Assembly: GCA_009909035.1 (NCBI GenBank) | Contig: JAAAOB010000010.1 | Location: 1 to 64,000 of the forward strand | Origin: Bacteroidota bacterium | Lineage (GTDB): Bacteria > Bacteroidota > Rhodothermia > Balneolales > Balneolaceae | Direction: 5' to 3' | DNA: 64,000 nt | The notes under the pieces: generated by a model | Databases searched by the model: none | Seen by the model: only the letters and a program-made list of their open reading frames with translations | Told to the model about the DNA's origin: nothing | Translations under genes and position numbers: made by a program | Shown: positions 49,331 through 59,990 of the stretch, piece by piece | Layout of the letters: every line of letters starts with the position of its first letter | Numbering within the stretch: the stretch's first letter is position 1

Positions 49331-49725
49331 ACGTTTACCTCTGCGGTTATACTCTCAGCTATCGATTGCATTTTCTGTTGGCTGACATCCACCGAGTGGC
49401 CGAGAGCAACGATTTGTGACGTCTTATAAATCGGCACCAGGTGGACATGGGCATGCGGCACCTCCAGCCCCTCTACAATAACACCGGTGCGTATGGGAGA
49501 CAATGCATCGTCAATTCCGGCAGCCACACGCTTGGCAAACAGCATGGTTTGGCTCAAAAGCTCATCCGGAAGATCGAAAAAATAGTCGATCTCCTGTTTA
49601 GGAACAACAAGTGTATGACCTTCAGCAATTGGATTGATATCCAGAAAAGCGATATGATGATCATTTTCAGCAACTTTGTAGCTGGGTATATCGCCGTTTA
49701 TTATTTTTGTGAATATAGAAGACAT
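49327..49725 (-). CDS. HIT family protein
   Basis: IFTKIINGDIPSYKVAENDHHIAFLDINPIAEGHTLVVPKQEIDYFFDL; HAHVHLVP. Confidence 0.95.
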   Translation of the reverse strand: MSSIFTKIINGDIPSYKVAENDHHIAFLDINPIAEGHTLVVPKQEIDYFFDLPDELLSQTMLFAKRVAAGIDDALSPIRTGVIVEGLEVPHAHVHLVPIYKTSQIVALGHSVDVSQQKMQSIAESITAEVNV

Positions 49726-49906
49726 ATGGAAAAAATAATTTTTTTTAAATTGTGGAATGAATAAACTATTTCCTATTGTTGGTTCAATGTATTAAAGGAT
49801 TTTCGCTAATGCATCTACTTTACTGAGTTTGTTATTATTTTTTGTTTTGCCAGTTGATTTTCAGATCAACAACTCCTTATCTTTTGAGTCTTGACATTTA
49901 CCGACT

Positions 49907-49979
49907 GAATCGGTAGCTCAGCTGGTAGAGCAACGGCCTTTTAAGCCGTGGGTCGAGGGTTCGAACCCCTCCCGATTCA
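49907..49979 (+). tRNA. tRNA-Lys (anticodon UUU)
   Basis: GAATCGGTAGCTCAGCTGGTAGAGCAACGGCCTTTTAAGCCGTGGGTCGAGGGTTCGAACCCCTCCCGATTCA. Seven-bp acceptor stem, ACGGC/GCCGT anticodon stem, loop CTTTTAA; GGTTCGAACCC T-arm. Confidence 0.98.
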
Positions 49980-50010
49980 CAGAAAAATTTTATTGAAGAC
50001 TCTCTCTTGA

Positions 50011-50052
50011 TTAACCCTTATCGGCTGATACCCGGTAGGGGTTATTTTTTTT
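50011..50052 (+). terminator. Terminator-like hairpin downstream of tRNA-Lys
   Basis: TAACCCttatcggctgatacccggtaGGGGTTATTTTTTTT. Confidence 0.75.
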
Positions 50053-50242
50053 ATAGCTATTTCGATTCCGGTCCGGCCGTTCTTTTCTTTCCATATGTTG
50101 ACCTCATGCAGAAAAACGACGTCAGGCTAATGTCGGCAATTTTTTAGTTGAACAAATGTTATTGGTGTATTACATGGAGACGATCTGTATTTGTTTAAAG
50201 CTCTATTTTAAGCTAATTTCAGTCTAAATATTTGAATGGCAG

Positions 50243-50548
50243 ATGAATACTAAATATCTAAATCCACTTTACTGGAAAAAATCGTTTCTGATCAGCCTGC
50301 TCATCGGAAGTTTTGTGCTATGGTTTACTTTTTTTGATACCTACAGCCTAATGACACGGTACCAGCTCCACTCAAAAAAAAGTGATTTGATTGAGCGAAC
50401 CAAAGATTTAAATCAAAAAACCTCGGAACTGCAGCAAAAAATCGAGGAGCTAAAAAACAACCCCGATCTGCTTGAAAAAATAGCAAGAGAAGAGTACGGC
50501 ATGCGGAAACCGGGCGAAACCGTATATCGAGTCAAGCCTGCAGATTGA
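50243..50548 (+). CDS. Septum formation initiator family protein (FtsB/DivIC-like)
   Basis: Short N-terminus, one TM helix, coiled coil KKSDLIERTKDLNQKTSELQQKIEELKNNPDLLEKIAREEYGMRKPGETVYRV. Confidence 0.9.
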   Translation: MNTKYLNPLYWKKSFLISLLIGSFVLWFTFFDTYSLMTRYQLHSKKSDLIERTKDLNQKTSELQQKIEELKNNPDLLEKIAREEYGMRKPGETVYRVKPAD

Positions 50549-50620
50549 GGGAATTGATGCCATTCGTTACAGCTTTTTTACGTATTTTCGCTTCAAAATC
50601 TCAATAAAATATCTGTCCGG

Positions 50621-51571
50621 ATGGTTTCTATTGGTATTGACTTAGGTGGCACGAACATTAAAATCGCTCTTGTCGATAAAAAAAAGGGGTTTATAGCCAC
50701 ATCATCTATTCCCACCCGGGCAGAACTGGGAAAGGAAAATATCTTCGATTCTCTTGCCGAGGAAGTCAAAGACCTGATAGATACTGAGAACGTCCGTCCA
50801 ATGGGTATTGGAATGGGCGTGCCCGGCATGGTTGGACTTGACAGAAGAACTGTAAAAAACCCGCCCAACTTACCCGGCTGGGATATCGTAAACGTGGCCA
50901 AAGAGATGGAGAAGCGGGTGGGAATATCTTGTATTATAGAGAATGACGCCAACCTCGCCGCTCTTGGGTCCGCTCGTTATGGCGTTGCATCTGATATAGA
51001 CAGCTTCATTATGGTCACCCTTGGCACCGGTGTTGGCGGTGGTATTATTTTTCAAAACAAGATCTACAAAGGTACAACCGGATCTGCCGGTGAGCTTGGC
51101 CACGTGATTATCAACTACCACGGGCCCATGTCTCACAGCAATACACGGGGCGGCATTGAAGCCTACCTGGGCCAGCGGTTTTTGAGCCGCTACGCTGCCG
51201 ATATTATTCGCCAGCATCCAAAAAACGCGCTTTATAAAGAATTTAGCACAGACTTTGACCTGCTTGAACCTGTAGATCTCTCGCGTGCAGCAAATAACGG
51301 CAATAAACTGGCCATCGACATCCTGCAAAGCAGCGGCGAAAAACTGGGGTATGCCATCGTAAACTATATCCATATCCTGGATATACGCAAGATTGTGGTA
51401 AGCGGCGGCGTTGCAAAAGCCGGTAAGTGGTTATTCGAACCCGCCAGAAAAACCGCCCATGAGTATTTGATGCCGCCTTTTCGGGAGGGGTTCGATATAA
51501 TTTACGAATCACTTGGTAATGAAGCCGCGATGCTTGGTGCCGCAAGTCTTGCGTTCGAAGAGCTGAGCTGA
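50621..51571 (+). CDS. ROK family protein (glucokinase-like)
   Basis: SIGIDLGGTNIKIALVD, GIGMGVPGMVG, IENDANLAALGSARYG, VTLGTGVGGGIIFQNKIYKG. Confidence 0.94.
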   Translation: MVSIGIDLGGTNIKIALVDKKKGFIATSSIPTRAELGKENIFDSLAEEVKDLIDTENVRPMGIGMGVPGMVGLDRRTVKNPPNLPGWDIVNVAKEMEKRVGISCIIENDANLAALGSARYGVASDIDSFIMVTLGTGVGGGIIFQNKIYKGTTGSAGELGHVIINYHGPMSHSNTRGGIEAYLGQRFLSRYAADIIRQHPKNALYKEFSTDFDLLEPVDLSRAANNGNKLAIDILQSSGEKLGYAIVNYIHILDIRKIVVSGGVAKAGKWLFEPARKTAHEYLMPPFREGFDIIYESLGNEAAMLGAASLAFEELS

Positions 51572-51584
51572 TCAACTTGAATTT

Positions 51585-54362
51585 ATGCAGCATCCCATAT
51601 CCCCGGTCAAAATCCTTATTTTTCTACTGTCTATTCTGGGGTGCACCGCAACACTGCTACCTGCACAGGTAGTATCCGACACACTCCAAACCACACGGAA
51701 CGACACCCTTCCGGCCTCGCCCGCAGACACTACAGAGGGGACCAATTTTGACGCTCCACCCACAAACACAGCCGGATTCGATACGCTTCAAAACCGATTC
51801 GGTGAACCCGGACAGGTCAGTCAGAGACCCAGCGCCCCCGGGGCTGATCGACAGGCTACCGGCGACGTTGTTCACTTTCAGGCTACCGATTCCCTTGTAT
51901 TCAGTTTCAGAGATCAGCGGAAAGGGTTCCTCTACGGGTCGGCAAGTGTATCACACGAAAACGGAACACTGGAAGCCGGTTCCATCAATATGGATCTGCA
52001 GCTGAACCAGGTGGAGGCCCAAACACAAACGCCTAACGACACGTTATCCTACCCGGTTTTGCGGCAGGCCGATCGAGATTTAAAAAGCACCCGGATTCTC
52101 TTCAATTATGAAACCCAAAAAGGGAAGTTCGAAGTCGCTGAAATCCAGGTGGATGATGGAAACCTGATCGGCACTAAAGTGAAAAATGTGTCGGAAACTG
52201 AAGTGTTTATTGAAGACGGGATCTACTCAAGCTGCCCCCCGGAGCATATGTACTACTACATCAAAGCTGACCGCATGAAAGTAGTAGACGAAGAGGAGAT
52301 ATTTTTTACGAACGCGAGGCTTTACATCCTGGATATACCCTATCCGCTCGTTTTTCCCTTTGGATATGTTCCGGCCGGTATTGATCAGAAACAGTCGGGG
52401 CTGCTTGAGCCAACCTATCTTTTCCAGAATGCAGGGTCCAGGGGGCTGGGACTCCAAAACCTGGGCTGGTTTCAGTATATCAACGATAACATGACGGCAC
52501 AAACAGCGGTTGACATCTTTACCTCCGGAACGTTCTTTAGCAATTCGCGTTTTCGCTATCGAAAGACCGATCGCTTCAGCGGAAGCGTCACAATTGGGTA
52601 TTCCAGGCAGCGGGGACTGGAATCCACCGATCTTGACTTTGGCGAGGAAGTCAGTAAACGCCTGGCCATCACTCACGACCAGGAGCTCTCTCCTTATGCG
52701 GATCTGACCGCAAATATCGACCTGAATACATCAAATTTTTTCAAGGAGAACTCCTTCGATCTCGACGAGCGGGCCAGAACAAGCAGTACATCGCGGCTAT
52801 CATACCGTTATGGACACCCTGACGGAGCATACAACTTTTCGGCAACGACCAGCCTCAATCAGCAATTCAACACAAACGTTGCAACGCTAACCGGGCCTGA
52901 ACTCACCTTCAACGCCCGGCAGTTTTCTCCATTTGAATCCAACAGCACAGGGGCTCAGCAAAGACAGTGGTATGAACGGATAACGGTAAACTATCGCAAC
53001 AATTTTAGGTCCAGGTACAATTTCAGGCCTACGGACCGGGACTCCGCAAGCATCAACTGGTTTGAGGCGCTCTTTGATCCCTCCAAATACCGCGAGGCGA
53101 CCGGAGACGACCGCCATATTCAATACGGCTTTGTGCAAAGAGCGCAAGTCAGCGCCGGGCAGCTTATTCCAAGCCAGTTTTTAAATATTAGCGCCAACGT
53201 CAATTATAATGAGTACTGGTATCCCACCACTACCCGGAGAGAATTTGTAGAGCAGGAAAATGATGTTGAAGATATCCGGGAGCTTGGATTTACAACAGCG
53301 CGGGATTTTAACAGCAGCCTGAATTTTTCCACCACGTTTTACGGTATCTCTCAACTCGCCGTTGGGCGGTTTGAAGGAATCAGGCATACGGTACGGCCCA
53401 ATATCAGCTTTAATTACAGGCCCGACTTTTCAGATGATATCTGGGGATTCTATGAAGAGGTGCAGGTGGATACTCTTGGCAACACCCGTAAATTTTCAAA
53501 ATTTGACCGTGAGGTGTTTGGCGGTCCGCCACGGGGTGAACAGCGGACGCTTAGCTTTGGGCTCACAAATGTACTTGAAACAAAGCGCATAAAGAGAGAC
53601 TCCACGGGGGAAGTTCAAAGCCAAAAAGTTCGTCTTATTGATAACCTGTCCGTGAACTCGGGCTATAATTTTGCCGCAGACAGCCTGAATTTTAATGACC
53701 TCCGCATCTCCATGTCTTCAAGAGTGTTGGATGGTATTTCACTGAATGCAAGTGCCAACTACTCTTTTTATGCAAGAGACGATCAGGGACGGGAGATCAA
53801 TACGTTTATTTTTAACACGGGAGGAAAGATACTTCAGCCTTTAAATTACAGCCTGAGCGCTCGTACAACCTTCAGGGGGGGTGACAGGGGGCCTCGTGTA
53901 CAAACCCCGCACTACAGGCCCTACGACCCGTACAACCAGGAGTTTTTCAGCCCAATCGATCAGAACTTCCACCATCAGCCTGTACAGCCGATACGCTCTC
54001 CCTGGAGCCTCGGGCTCGACTTTACCTACCAGTGGAGATTTCAATTCGGTCAGGATGCAAGAAAAACGGCAACGCTCAATGCAAATAACATACAATTTAA
54101 CCTGACCCCAAAATGGAGTGTCTCCACGCGGCTGGGCTATGATTTTATTGAAAAAGAGCTTACACCTGCCCAGTTCCGGATGAACCGGCAGATGGTTTGC
54201 TGGAATCTATCGTTTCAGTTCAACCCGTTTGGCGAATTTCAGTACTACTCGTTTCGGTTGTCGCTCTCCAGCAGCCAGATATCGAGCTTGTTCCAGAAAC
54301 TGCCCGGACTGAACAACCTGGAAAGGAGTTCAACCGGAGGAAGGACACCGCCTCGCTTTTAG
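51585..54362 (+). CDS. lptD: LPS-assembly protein LptD
   Basis: OstA-like N-terminal domain (VHFQATDSLVFSFRDQRKGFLYGSASVSHENGTLEAGSINMDL), TSCPPEHMYYYIKADRMK-type region (SSCPPEHMYYYIKADRMKV), IPYPLVFPFGYVPAG, large C-terminal beta-barrel. Confidence 0.9.
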   Translation: MQHPISPVKILIFLLSILGCTATLLPAQVVSDTLQTTRNDTLPASPADTTEGTNFDAPPTNTAGFDTLQNRFGEPGQVSQRPSAPGADRQATGDVVHFQATDSLVFSFRDQRKGFLYGSASVSHENGTLEAGSINMDLQLNQVEAQTQTPNDTLSYPVLRQADRDLKSTRILFNYETQKGKFEVAEIQVDDGNLIGTKVKNVSETEVFIEDGIYSSCPPEHMYYYIKADRMKVVDEEEIFFTNARLYILDIPYPLVFPFGYVPAGIDQKQSGLLEPTYLFQNAGSRGLGLQNLGWFQYINDNMTAQTAVDIFTSGTFFSNSRFRYRKTDRFSGSVTIGYSRQRGLESTDLDFGEEVSKRLAITHDQELSPYADLTANIDLNTSNFFKENSFDLDERARTSSTSRLSYRYGHPDGAYNFSATTSLNQQFNTNVATLTGPELTFNARQFSPFESNSTGAQQRQWYERITVNYRNNFRSRYNFRPTDRDSASINWFEALFDPSKYREATGDDRHIQYGFVQRAQVSAGQLIPSQFLNISANVNYNEYWYPTTTRREFVEQENDVEDIRELGFTTARDFNSSLNFSTTFYGISQLAVGRFEGIRHTVRPNISFNYRPDFSDDIWGFYEEVQVDTLGNTRKFSKFDREVFGGPPRGEQRTLSFGLTNVLETKRIKRDSTGEVQSQKVRLIDNLSVNSGYNFAADSLNFNDLRISMSSRVLDGISLNASANYSFYARDDQGREINTFIFNTGGKILQPLNYSLSARTTFRGGDRGPRVQTPHYRPYDPYNQEFFSPIDQNFHHQPVQPIRSPWSLGLDFTYQWRFQFGQDARKTATLNANNIQFNLTPKWSVSTRLGYDFIEKELTPAQFRMNRQMVCWNLSFQFNPFGEFQYYSFRLSLSSSQISSLFQKLPGLNNLERSSTGGRTPPRF

Positions 54363-54484
54363 CAATCCTCCCGGCATCGGTTTCAATACCGGCGGGACCT
54401 GTGACGCACCGTACCACAACAACTTTACATTGCCATATGTATGGTTCAGGCAGGGCAACCGCAGGTTTGAACGTCTATGACTAT

Positions 54485-55096
54485 TTATGCACTTGATGCG
54501 TTGTTGCCGTCTCTTCTCTCCAGGTACTGAACGATATATTTTCCAAAGATATCAAATTCCAGGTTCACCGGGTCGCCCTCTGATTTAGCGGCAAGATTTG
54601 TAAAATCCCACGTGTAGGGAATAATGGCCACGGTGAACTTATTCTGCTCGCATCGTGCCACGGTCAGGCTGATGCCGTCGATAGCAATACTGCCCCGTCC
54701 CACAATATAATCTTGATACATCTCCGGGTATTCAACCGTAATCAAAATATCCGATTCGTTCTGCTCTATGGATGCAATGGTTCCCACGGTATCCACATGA
54801 CCCTGAACAATATGTCCTTCAATCGCTTTTTCAAGCGTTAAGGAGCGCTCCAAATTAACCGGGCTCCCCTCCTCGATGGCCCTGAAGGAAGTTTTTCGTA
54901 ACGTCTCTTCCACGCACTGAACAGTAAAACGATCCTCATCAAATGATACAACCGTAAGACAAACTCCATTTACAGCAATACTTTCATCTACGTGCGTATC
55001 TGCCGCAAATGAACACGAAATAGAGAGCTGTACCCCACCTTTTAGAGATGTCAGTTTCGTTACTTTTCCGACTTCCGAAACAATTCCAGTAAACAT
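54485..55096 (-). CDS. ribE: Riboflavin synthase
   Basis: MFTGIVSEVGKVTKL, ESIAVNGVCLTVVSF, GHIVQGHVDTVGTI, GSIAIDGISLTVA: tandem lumazine-binding domains. Confidence 0.97.
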   Translation of the reverse strand: MFTGIVSEVGKVTKLTSLKGGVQLSISCSFAADTHVDESIAVNGVCLTVVSFDEDRFTVQCVEETLRKTSFRAIEEGSPVNLERSLTLEKAIEGHIVQGHVDTVGTIASIEQNESDILITVEYPEMYQDYIVGRGSIAIDGISLTVARCEQNKFTVAIIPYTWDFTNLAAKSEGDPVNLEFDIFGKYIVQYLERRDGNNASSA

Positions 55097-55107
55097 AAGC
55101 CTCTTGT

Positions 55108-56232
55108 CTAAAGATCAGCAGTTAGTAGTATATCTGGTCCAACACGGGTCCAGGTTGTTCTTTTGAATGGAACCAGATCTTCCATGCGGTTCATTCCAAG
55201 ACCCTGAATACTTTTTGTTCCCCCTCCAAGAATTTTGGGTGCTACAAAAAGCTGCAAACGGTCTGCAAATCCGCCCCTCAAAAATGCACTTGACAGGTCC
55301 CGTCCGCCCTCCACCAGCAGTGATGTCACACCAGCTTCAGCCAGAGATGTTAGCATCTGCTGCAGGTCCGTATGGCCGTTGTGCTGATTCACAATCATCA
55401 TTTCGCCGCGAAAATAGTTACTCTGCAGCATTTTCAGCATCGGGTCGGCTTTGTCCGAAGCTTTTTTCTTGTTGTAGGTCACGATGATGGTTTTCTCTTC
55501 GTACTGATCTGAAAAAAGATTCAGGTTCGCAGGAAGTTCAAGCGGCCCATCAATCACCACACGCCGCGGTTGCCTGCCCTCCACCAGCCGCACGGTCAGC
55601 GAGGGGTTATCGAGCATTGCCGTGTTTCGGCCCACCAGTACGGCGTCCTGGCGGCTCCTCCATCGATGCACCATAGTGCGCGATTCGTTCGAGCTGATCC
55701 ATTTAGAATCACCGTTGGGGGCGGCAATATAGCCATCGGCTGTCTGTGCAATTTTCAGAGTAACAAACGGCTGGTTAAACGACAGGTAGTGCAGCCACGC
55801 TTCATTGAGCTCTCTCGCATCCTCTTCCAACACACCTACGTCAACGGTCAGGCCACTCTTTTCAAGAATCTGTATGCCTTTTCCATCCACTTCAGTAAAC
55901 GGGTCTTTCATGGCAATAACCACTCGTTTGAGCGGAAGATCTGCCAGCATCTCCGCACAAGGCGGTGTTTTCCCATGATGGGCACACGGTTCGAGCGTTA
56001 CATAGATCGTTGCAGCTTTTAACGATGTCTTGTCAACAACCGACCGTACGGCAGCCACTTCGGCATGGTCTCCCCCGTAGGTCCGATGGTACCCTTCACC
56101 GATAATATCTCCCTCTTTCGATACAATGACGGCTCCAACCATTGGGTTCGGGGAGACATACCCCCGGCCTTTTTCAGCCAGGCTAAGGGCTTTCTGCATC
56201 CATATTTTATCCGCATCCTTTATCTCTTCCAT
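55108..56232 (-). CDS. ribD: Bifunctional diaminohydroxyphosphoribosylaminopyrimidine deaminase / 5-amino-6-(5-phosphoribosylamino)uracil reductase
   Basis: MQKALSLAEKGRGYVSPNPMVGAVIV, GGDHAEVAAV, YVTLEPCAHHGKTPPCAEML, VTLKIAQTADGYIAAPNGDSKWIS. Start trimmed to MEEIKD. Confidence 0.96.
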   Translation of the reverse strand: MEEIKDADKIWMQKALSLAEKGRGYVSPNPMVGAVIVSKEGDIIGEGYHRTYGGDHAEVAAVRSVVDKTSLKAATIYVTLEPCAHHGKTPPCAEMLADLPLKRVVIAMKDPFTEVDGKGIQILEKSGLTVDVGVLEEDARELNEAWLHYLSFNQPFVTLKIAQTADGYIAAPNGDSKWISSNESRTMVHRWRSRQDAVLVGRNTAMLDNPSLTVRLVEGRQPRRVVIDGPLELPANLNLFSDQYEEKTIIVTYNKKKASDKADPMLKMLQSNYFRGEMMIVNQHNGHTDLQQMLTSLAEAGVTSLLVEGGRDLSSAFLRGGFADRLQLFVAPKILGGGTKSIQGLGMNRMEDLVPFKRTTWTRVGPDILLTADL

Positions 56233-56320
56233 TGGGACACAATCTGTTCTGAAAACAAAAAAGGGCAAGAAAATTATTCCCGCCCTGTTAATGCTTTATG
56301 CCATTAAAAATTTTGCCGTT

Positions 56321-58096
56321 CTATCTTCCCAATACCTGGTTCCGGTTATCCCGGATGGTGGCATCTTCTTTGAGCTGATCAATGAAGTCTTGGTTAAACG
56401 AGACAAACTTCTGTTGTTCAAGCTGATTTTTAATTTGAGTGCGTTCTGACTGCGTCATTTCATCAGCGTTGGCCATATCCCGTTCATTAACGCGCAATAC
56501 AAAAACGGCACTTTCACCTTCTACCGGAGCAGATTGTTGTCCGGGTTCCAGGGAGAAAGCGTGCCCGATAATTGCCGGTTCACGGCCGGCTCCCGGAATT
56601 ATGTTGGCTCCCATGCGGAGATCTTCTGCTGATTGCACCTCTTTTTCACTTATCTCAGCCAGCTCTTCCAGCGACGAAGATTCGCCGTGCAGCTGCCTGA
56701 CACGCTCCATCATGGCTGCGATTCGCTTATTATTTTGAACAATACTTTCGATCTGGCTGCGAACCTCTTCGAATGGCCTTGTTCCTTCCGGTATCGTCTC
56801 CAAAAGCTGAACAACGACAAATTTATCATCCAGCTCAATTGGTTCAGATATTTCATTTTCGCTCATATTTTCGAGCTCCAAGAGCGTCTGCTGACTCTGG
56901 CCAAGTCCCGGAATAAAGGGATTGCCTTTCGTAGCCGTGGCCGTCTGCACGTCGTAGTCCCGTCGCTCAGCCTCTTCCATGAACCCTTCATCCGATGCAT
57001 AAAACTCAAAATCCCTTGCACTTTCGGCAAGCCTGTCGACTGTGCCCACGGGATCTGCCACGATGGTGTAGGAGAAAGCAGCGAATTTTATTTCGCCATT
57101 CCGTTCATCAATTTTTTTCAGCAGATGAGGATCCCCGTCAATCATCATCACCTCGGAGATTTCGCCCACATCAAGATCCAGCACCGGGCGGTAGGCGTCT
57201 CGTACATCATCGGTTTCCACAAACGATCCCTGGTAGGGTGTGGCCGACTGATTCCGTTCAAAGAAAAGAGAATCGTTTTCAGCCTGTGTCCAGCGGTCCC
57301 GTATCTCTTCAAGATCGCGAACTGTATTTGCCGTATCTTCGGCTGTGGGTTGGATATCCCAGCTTACGTACCGGAACCGATAGGTTTCACTTCGTTTAAA
57401 CTGATCGGGATGATCCGTAAGGTACTGCCGGAGCTCCTCTTCCGTTGCCGCAATCTCTTCGTCGGTAACTTCCGAGTAGGGAAACCGGACGAATTCAATA
57501 TCTGCGAATGAGTTGTTTTTGATATACTGGTTTCTGACGTCGAGATCACTAACACGCATTCCCGAGCCGATAAAATTATTCATTTTCTGTTGCCGGCGTT
57601 CATTTCGGAGCTGCTGTTCGATCGTAATCCAGATTTCACTGTTTTCGGGAGCATCAATGGCGGCTTGCAGGGCTACCCTGTCGATCGTGCCATCCTCTCT
57701 CTGAAACTGCTGGCGTATAAATGGCGCGGGGTTTTCGCCCGTCACCATATCAATCAGCTCGCGGTCGGTAACCGAAATTCCCAACTCATCCATTTTCTGC
57801 TGCATCAGCTTAGATGCAACAAGATCGTTCCACGCCTGCTGTTCGAGCGAGGAGCGGGTTTCGGCGGTCATTGTGGCATTTTGCTGCTGATTGTAGCGTT
57901 CGGTATAGTAGCTTACCCGCTGGTTATACTCCTCAAAAGAGATCACTTCACCATTCACAGCCCCCATATTGGTCGGCTGACCGGTCAGGCCGCCAAAAAA
58001 GTCAACATCAGCCAGTACCCAGAGAATCCCAAAAGAGAAGATCAGTATCCACAGTATCGATGAGGTACTGTTCCTCATTTTTTCCATTACACCCAT
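56321..58096 (-). CDS. Periplasmic folding chaperone with SurA-N/PPIase-like domains (PpiD-like)
   Basis: MEKMRNSTSSILWILIFSFGILWVLADVDFFGG N-terminal anchor; VNGEVISFEEYNQRVSYYTERYNQQ; WNDLVASKLMQQKMDELGISVTDREL; 591 aa. Confidence 0.85.
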   Translation of the reverse strand: MGVMEKMRNSTSSILWILIFSFGILWVLADVDFFGGLTGQPTNMGAVNGEVISFEEYNQRVSYYTERYNQQQNATMTAETRSSLEQQAWNDLVASKLMQQKMDELGISVTDRELIDMVTGENPAPFIRQQFQREDGTIDRVALQAAIDAPENSEIWITIEQQLRNERRQQKMNNFIGSGMRVSDLDVRNQYIKNNSFADIEFVRFPYSEVTDEEIAATEEELRQYLTDHPDQFKRSETYRFRYVSWDIQPTAEDTANTVRDLEEIRDRWTQAENDSLFFERNQSATPYQGSFVETDDVRDAYRPVLDLDVGEISEVMMIDGDPHLLKKIDERNGEIKFAAFSYTIVADPVGTVDRLAESARDFEFYASDEGFMEEAERRDYDVQTATATKGNPFIPGLGQSQQTLLELENMSENEISEPIELDDKFVVVQLLETIPEGTRPFEEVRSQIESIVQNNKRIAAMMERVRQLHGESSSLEELAEISEKEVQSAEDLRMGANIIPGAGREPAIIGHAFSLEPGQQSAPVEGESAVFVLRVNERDMANADEMTQSERTQIKNQLEQQKFVSFNQDFIDQLKEDATIRDNRNQVLGR

Positions 58097-58297
58097 AACA
58101 ATCCTAAAACGGCTTTATTTACATATTTACAATTAAAAACAACGCAATCTGCATACTCGGGTCTTGTCGTGTCCCTTTGATGCCTGCTCAGGTCTTTACA
58201 GCAATCAAATAAATCATGTTGCAGATAGCCTGAAAAGTTACGACAACATCGCTATAATAGCAACGAAGTGACCGGCCGAAAATTGAACCGGCTTTTT

Positions 58298-59227
58298 CTA
58301 AAATACTTCAATTATATTCATATGCTTCAAATATCGGCCAGGGTCCTCGTTTATTCCTTTCAGCAGCAGGTCGAGCTCTTTGGTCACTTCGTCAAGATTT
58401 TCGTAAAGTTCGGGATCATTAACCAGCTTACCAAGCGTTCCATCGCCGTTATTGATTTTTTCAATGATTTGATTGAGTCCCGCAGATGCTTCTTCCAGCT
58501 CGATGCGGATCTGCTCCAGCTCCTTGATATTACTCTCCAGATGTACCATCAAACTGTCAACACGGGGGCGGTTATCCGCAGCCAGCGTATCAAGCTGAGC
58601 CACCAGGGAGTTGCCGGCTTCTATCGTACGGCGAAGGTCGCCCTGTTTTTCTTCCAGAAGAGATGAGATTTGTTCTGTGGCAGACGAGGTATTTAAGAGT
58701 GCCTGGTTGAGCGACCTGCTCGCGCTATCGTCCAGCGTACTGTTTAACTGGCCCAAAAACTGGTTGAACTCATTCAGTGTGCTGGATACGTCGTTACCAA
58801 TTTCACTGCCCTTATCGCCCAGGGTTTCCATCATGCTTTCAACATACACACCCTCAATCGTGCCGCCGTATTCAACCGCTTCCGGGGAGTCTCCGAGCTC
58901 TAAAACAATCGACTTGCCTTCAATCAAGCCAAGAGACGTCAGGTACGCAACGGAATTTTTCGGCAACGGCCTGCGCATGTCGAGATGCATTGTAATTTCC
59001 ACATTGCCATTATCAGCAAGGGTTACTCCGCTTACGGATCCAACCTTTACCCCACGAACGAACACCTGGCTGCCGGTTCCCAGCCCGTCTACTCGCTGAA
59101 AGGTGGTATGCACCTCCAGCGACTGCCGGAGTATCGGCACATCCGACATAAACCGAAATCCCACAACGGCTGCCAGAGCCGCCAGTAATACTGTTACCCC
59201 TACTTTAGCTTCGCTACTTATCTTCAA
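58298..59227 (-). CDS. MlaD/MCE family protein
   Basis: EAKVGVTVLLAALAAVVGFRFM...YTTFQRVDGL-type region (VHTTFQRVDGLGTGSQVFVRGVKVGSVSGVTL), MCE domain. Confidence 0.93.
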   Translation of the reverse strand: MKISSEAKVGVTVLLAALAAVVGFRFMSDVPILRQSLEVHTTFQRVDGLGTGSQVFVRGVKVGSVSGVTLADNGNVEITMHLDMRRPLPKNSVAYLTSLGLIEGKSIVLELGDSPEAVEYGGTIEGVYVESMMETLGDKGSEIGNDVSSTLNEFNQFLGQLNSTLDDSASRSLNQALLNTSSATEQISSLLEEKQGDLRRTIEAGNSLVAQLDTLAADNRPRVDSLMVHLESNIKELEQIRIELEEASAGLNQIIEKINNGDGTLGKLVNDPELYENLDEVTKELDLLLKGINEDPGRYLKHMNIIEVF

Positions 59228-59245
59228 TGTGTACCTCTGTATAAA

Positions 59246-59980
59246 TTAAATTTGATATTCGCTTGCCCTGATAAACAGTTCCAGATCTTTATGATCACTG
59301 GAACGGAGATCATCGACGGTTCCAAACCAGCTCAATTTTTGCTGATCCAAAAACGCCACTTTATCTGCAACCTCCAGGACGCTGTGCATATCGTGTGTAA
59401 CCACGACCGATGTTATATCGAACGTCTCCGCCATTCGGATAATCAATTCGTTAATCTCTCCCGATGTTTGTGGATCCAGCCCGGATGTGGGCTCATCGTA
59501 CATTATATATTCCGGCTCCAAAATAATAGCGCGAGCCAGCCCTACGCGTTTTCTCATTCCGCCCGATAGTTCTGACGTCTCTTTATCGTGCACATTTTCA
59601 AGGTTCACCTGCTGCAGGGCGTTCATCACAAGCTCTCGAATTTCGCTCTCATTCAAATCTGTGAAATAGCGCAGCGGAAACGCAATATTCTCGAACGTAT
59701 TGATGGAATCGAACAGAGCCGATCCCTGGAAAAGGATTCCAAATTTTTGGCGTAGCTTGCGCTGGGTCACGTAATCCTGCTTGTGGATATCGTTTCCATC
59801 AATCACCACACTGCCTGAATCGGGATAGAGCAGGGCGTTGATATGTTTCAACAGTACCGACTTCCCACAGCCGGAACGCCCGATAATAGCTACCGTATCG
59901 CCATCATCTATGGTAAACGAGACATCGCGCCAAACCAGCAGATCGCCAAAACTTTTTGTAAGATTTTTTATCTCAATCAT
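59246..59980 (-). CDS. ABC transporter ATP-binding protein (MlaF-like)
   Basis: IIGRSGCGKSVLLKHINALLYPDSGSVVIDG, LSGGMRKRVGLARAIILEPEYIMYDEPTSGLDP. Confidence 0.94.
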   Translation of the reverse strand: MIEIKNLTKSFGDLLVWRDVSFTIDDGDTVAIIGRSGCGKSVLLKHINALLYPDSGSVVIDGNDIHKQDYVTQRKLRQKFGILFQGSALFDSINTFENIAFPLRYFTDLNESEIRELVMNALQQVNLENVHDKETSELSGGMRKRVGLARAIILEPEYIMYDEPTSGLDPQTSGEINELIIRMAETFDITSVVVTHDMHSVLEVADKVAFLDQQKLSWFGTVDDLRSSDHKDLELFIRASEYQI

Positions 59981-59990
59981 GCCTCAATTA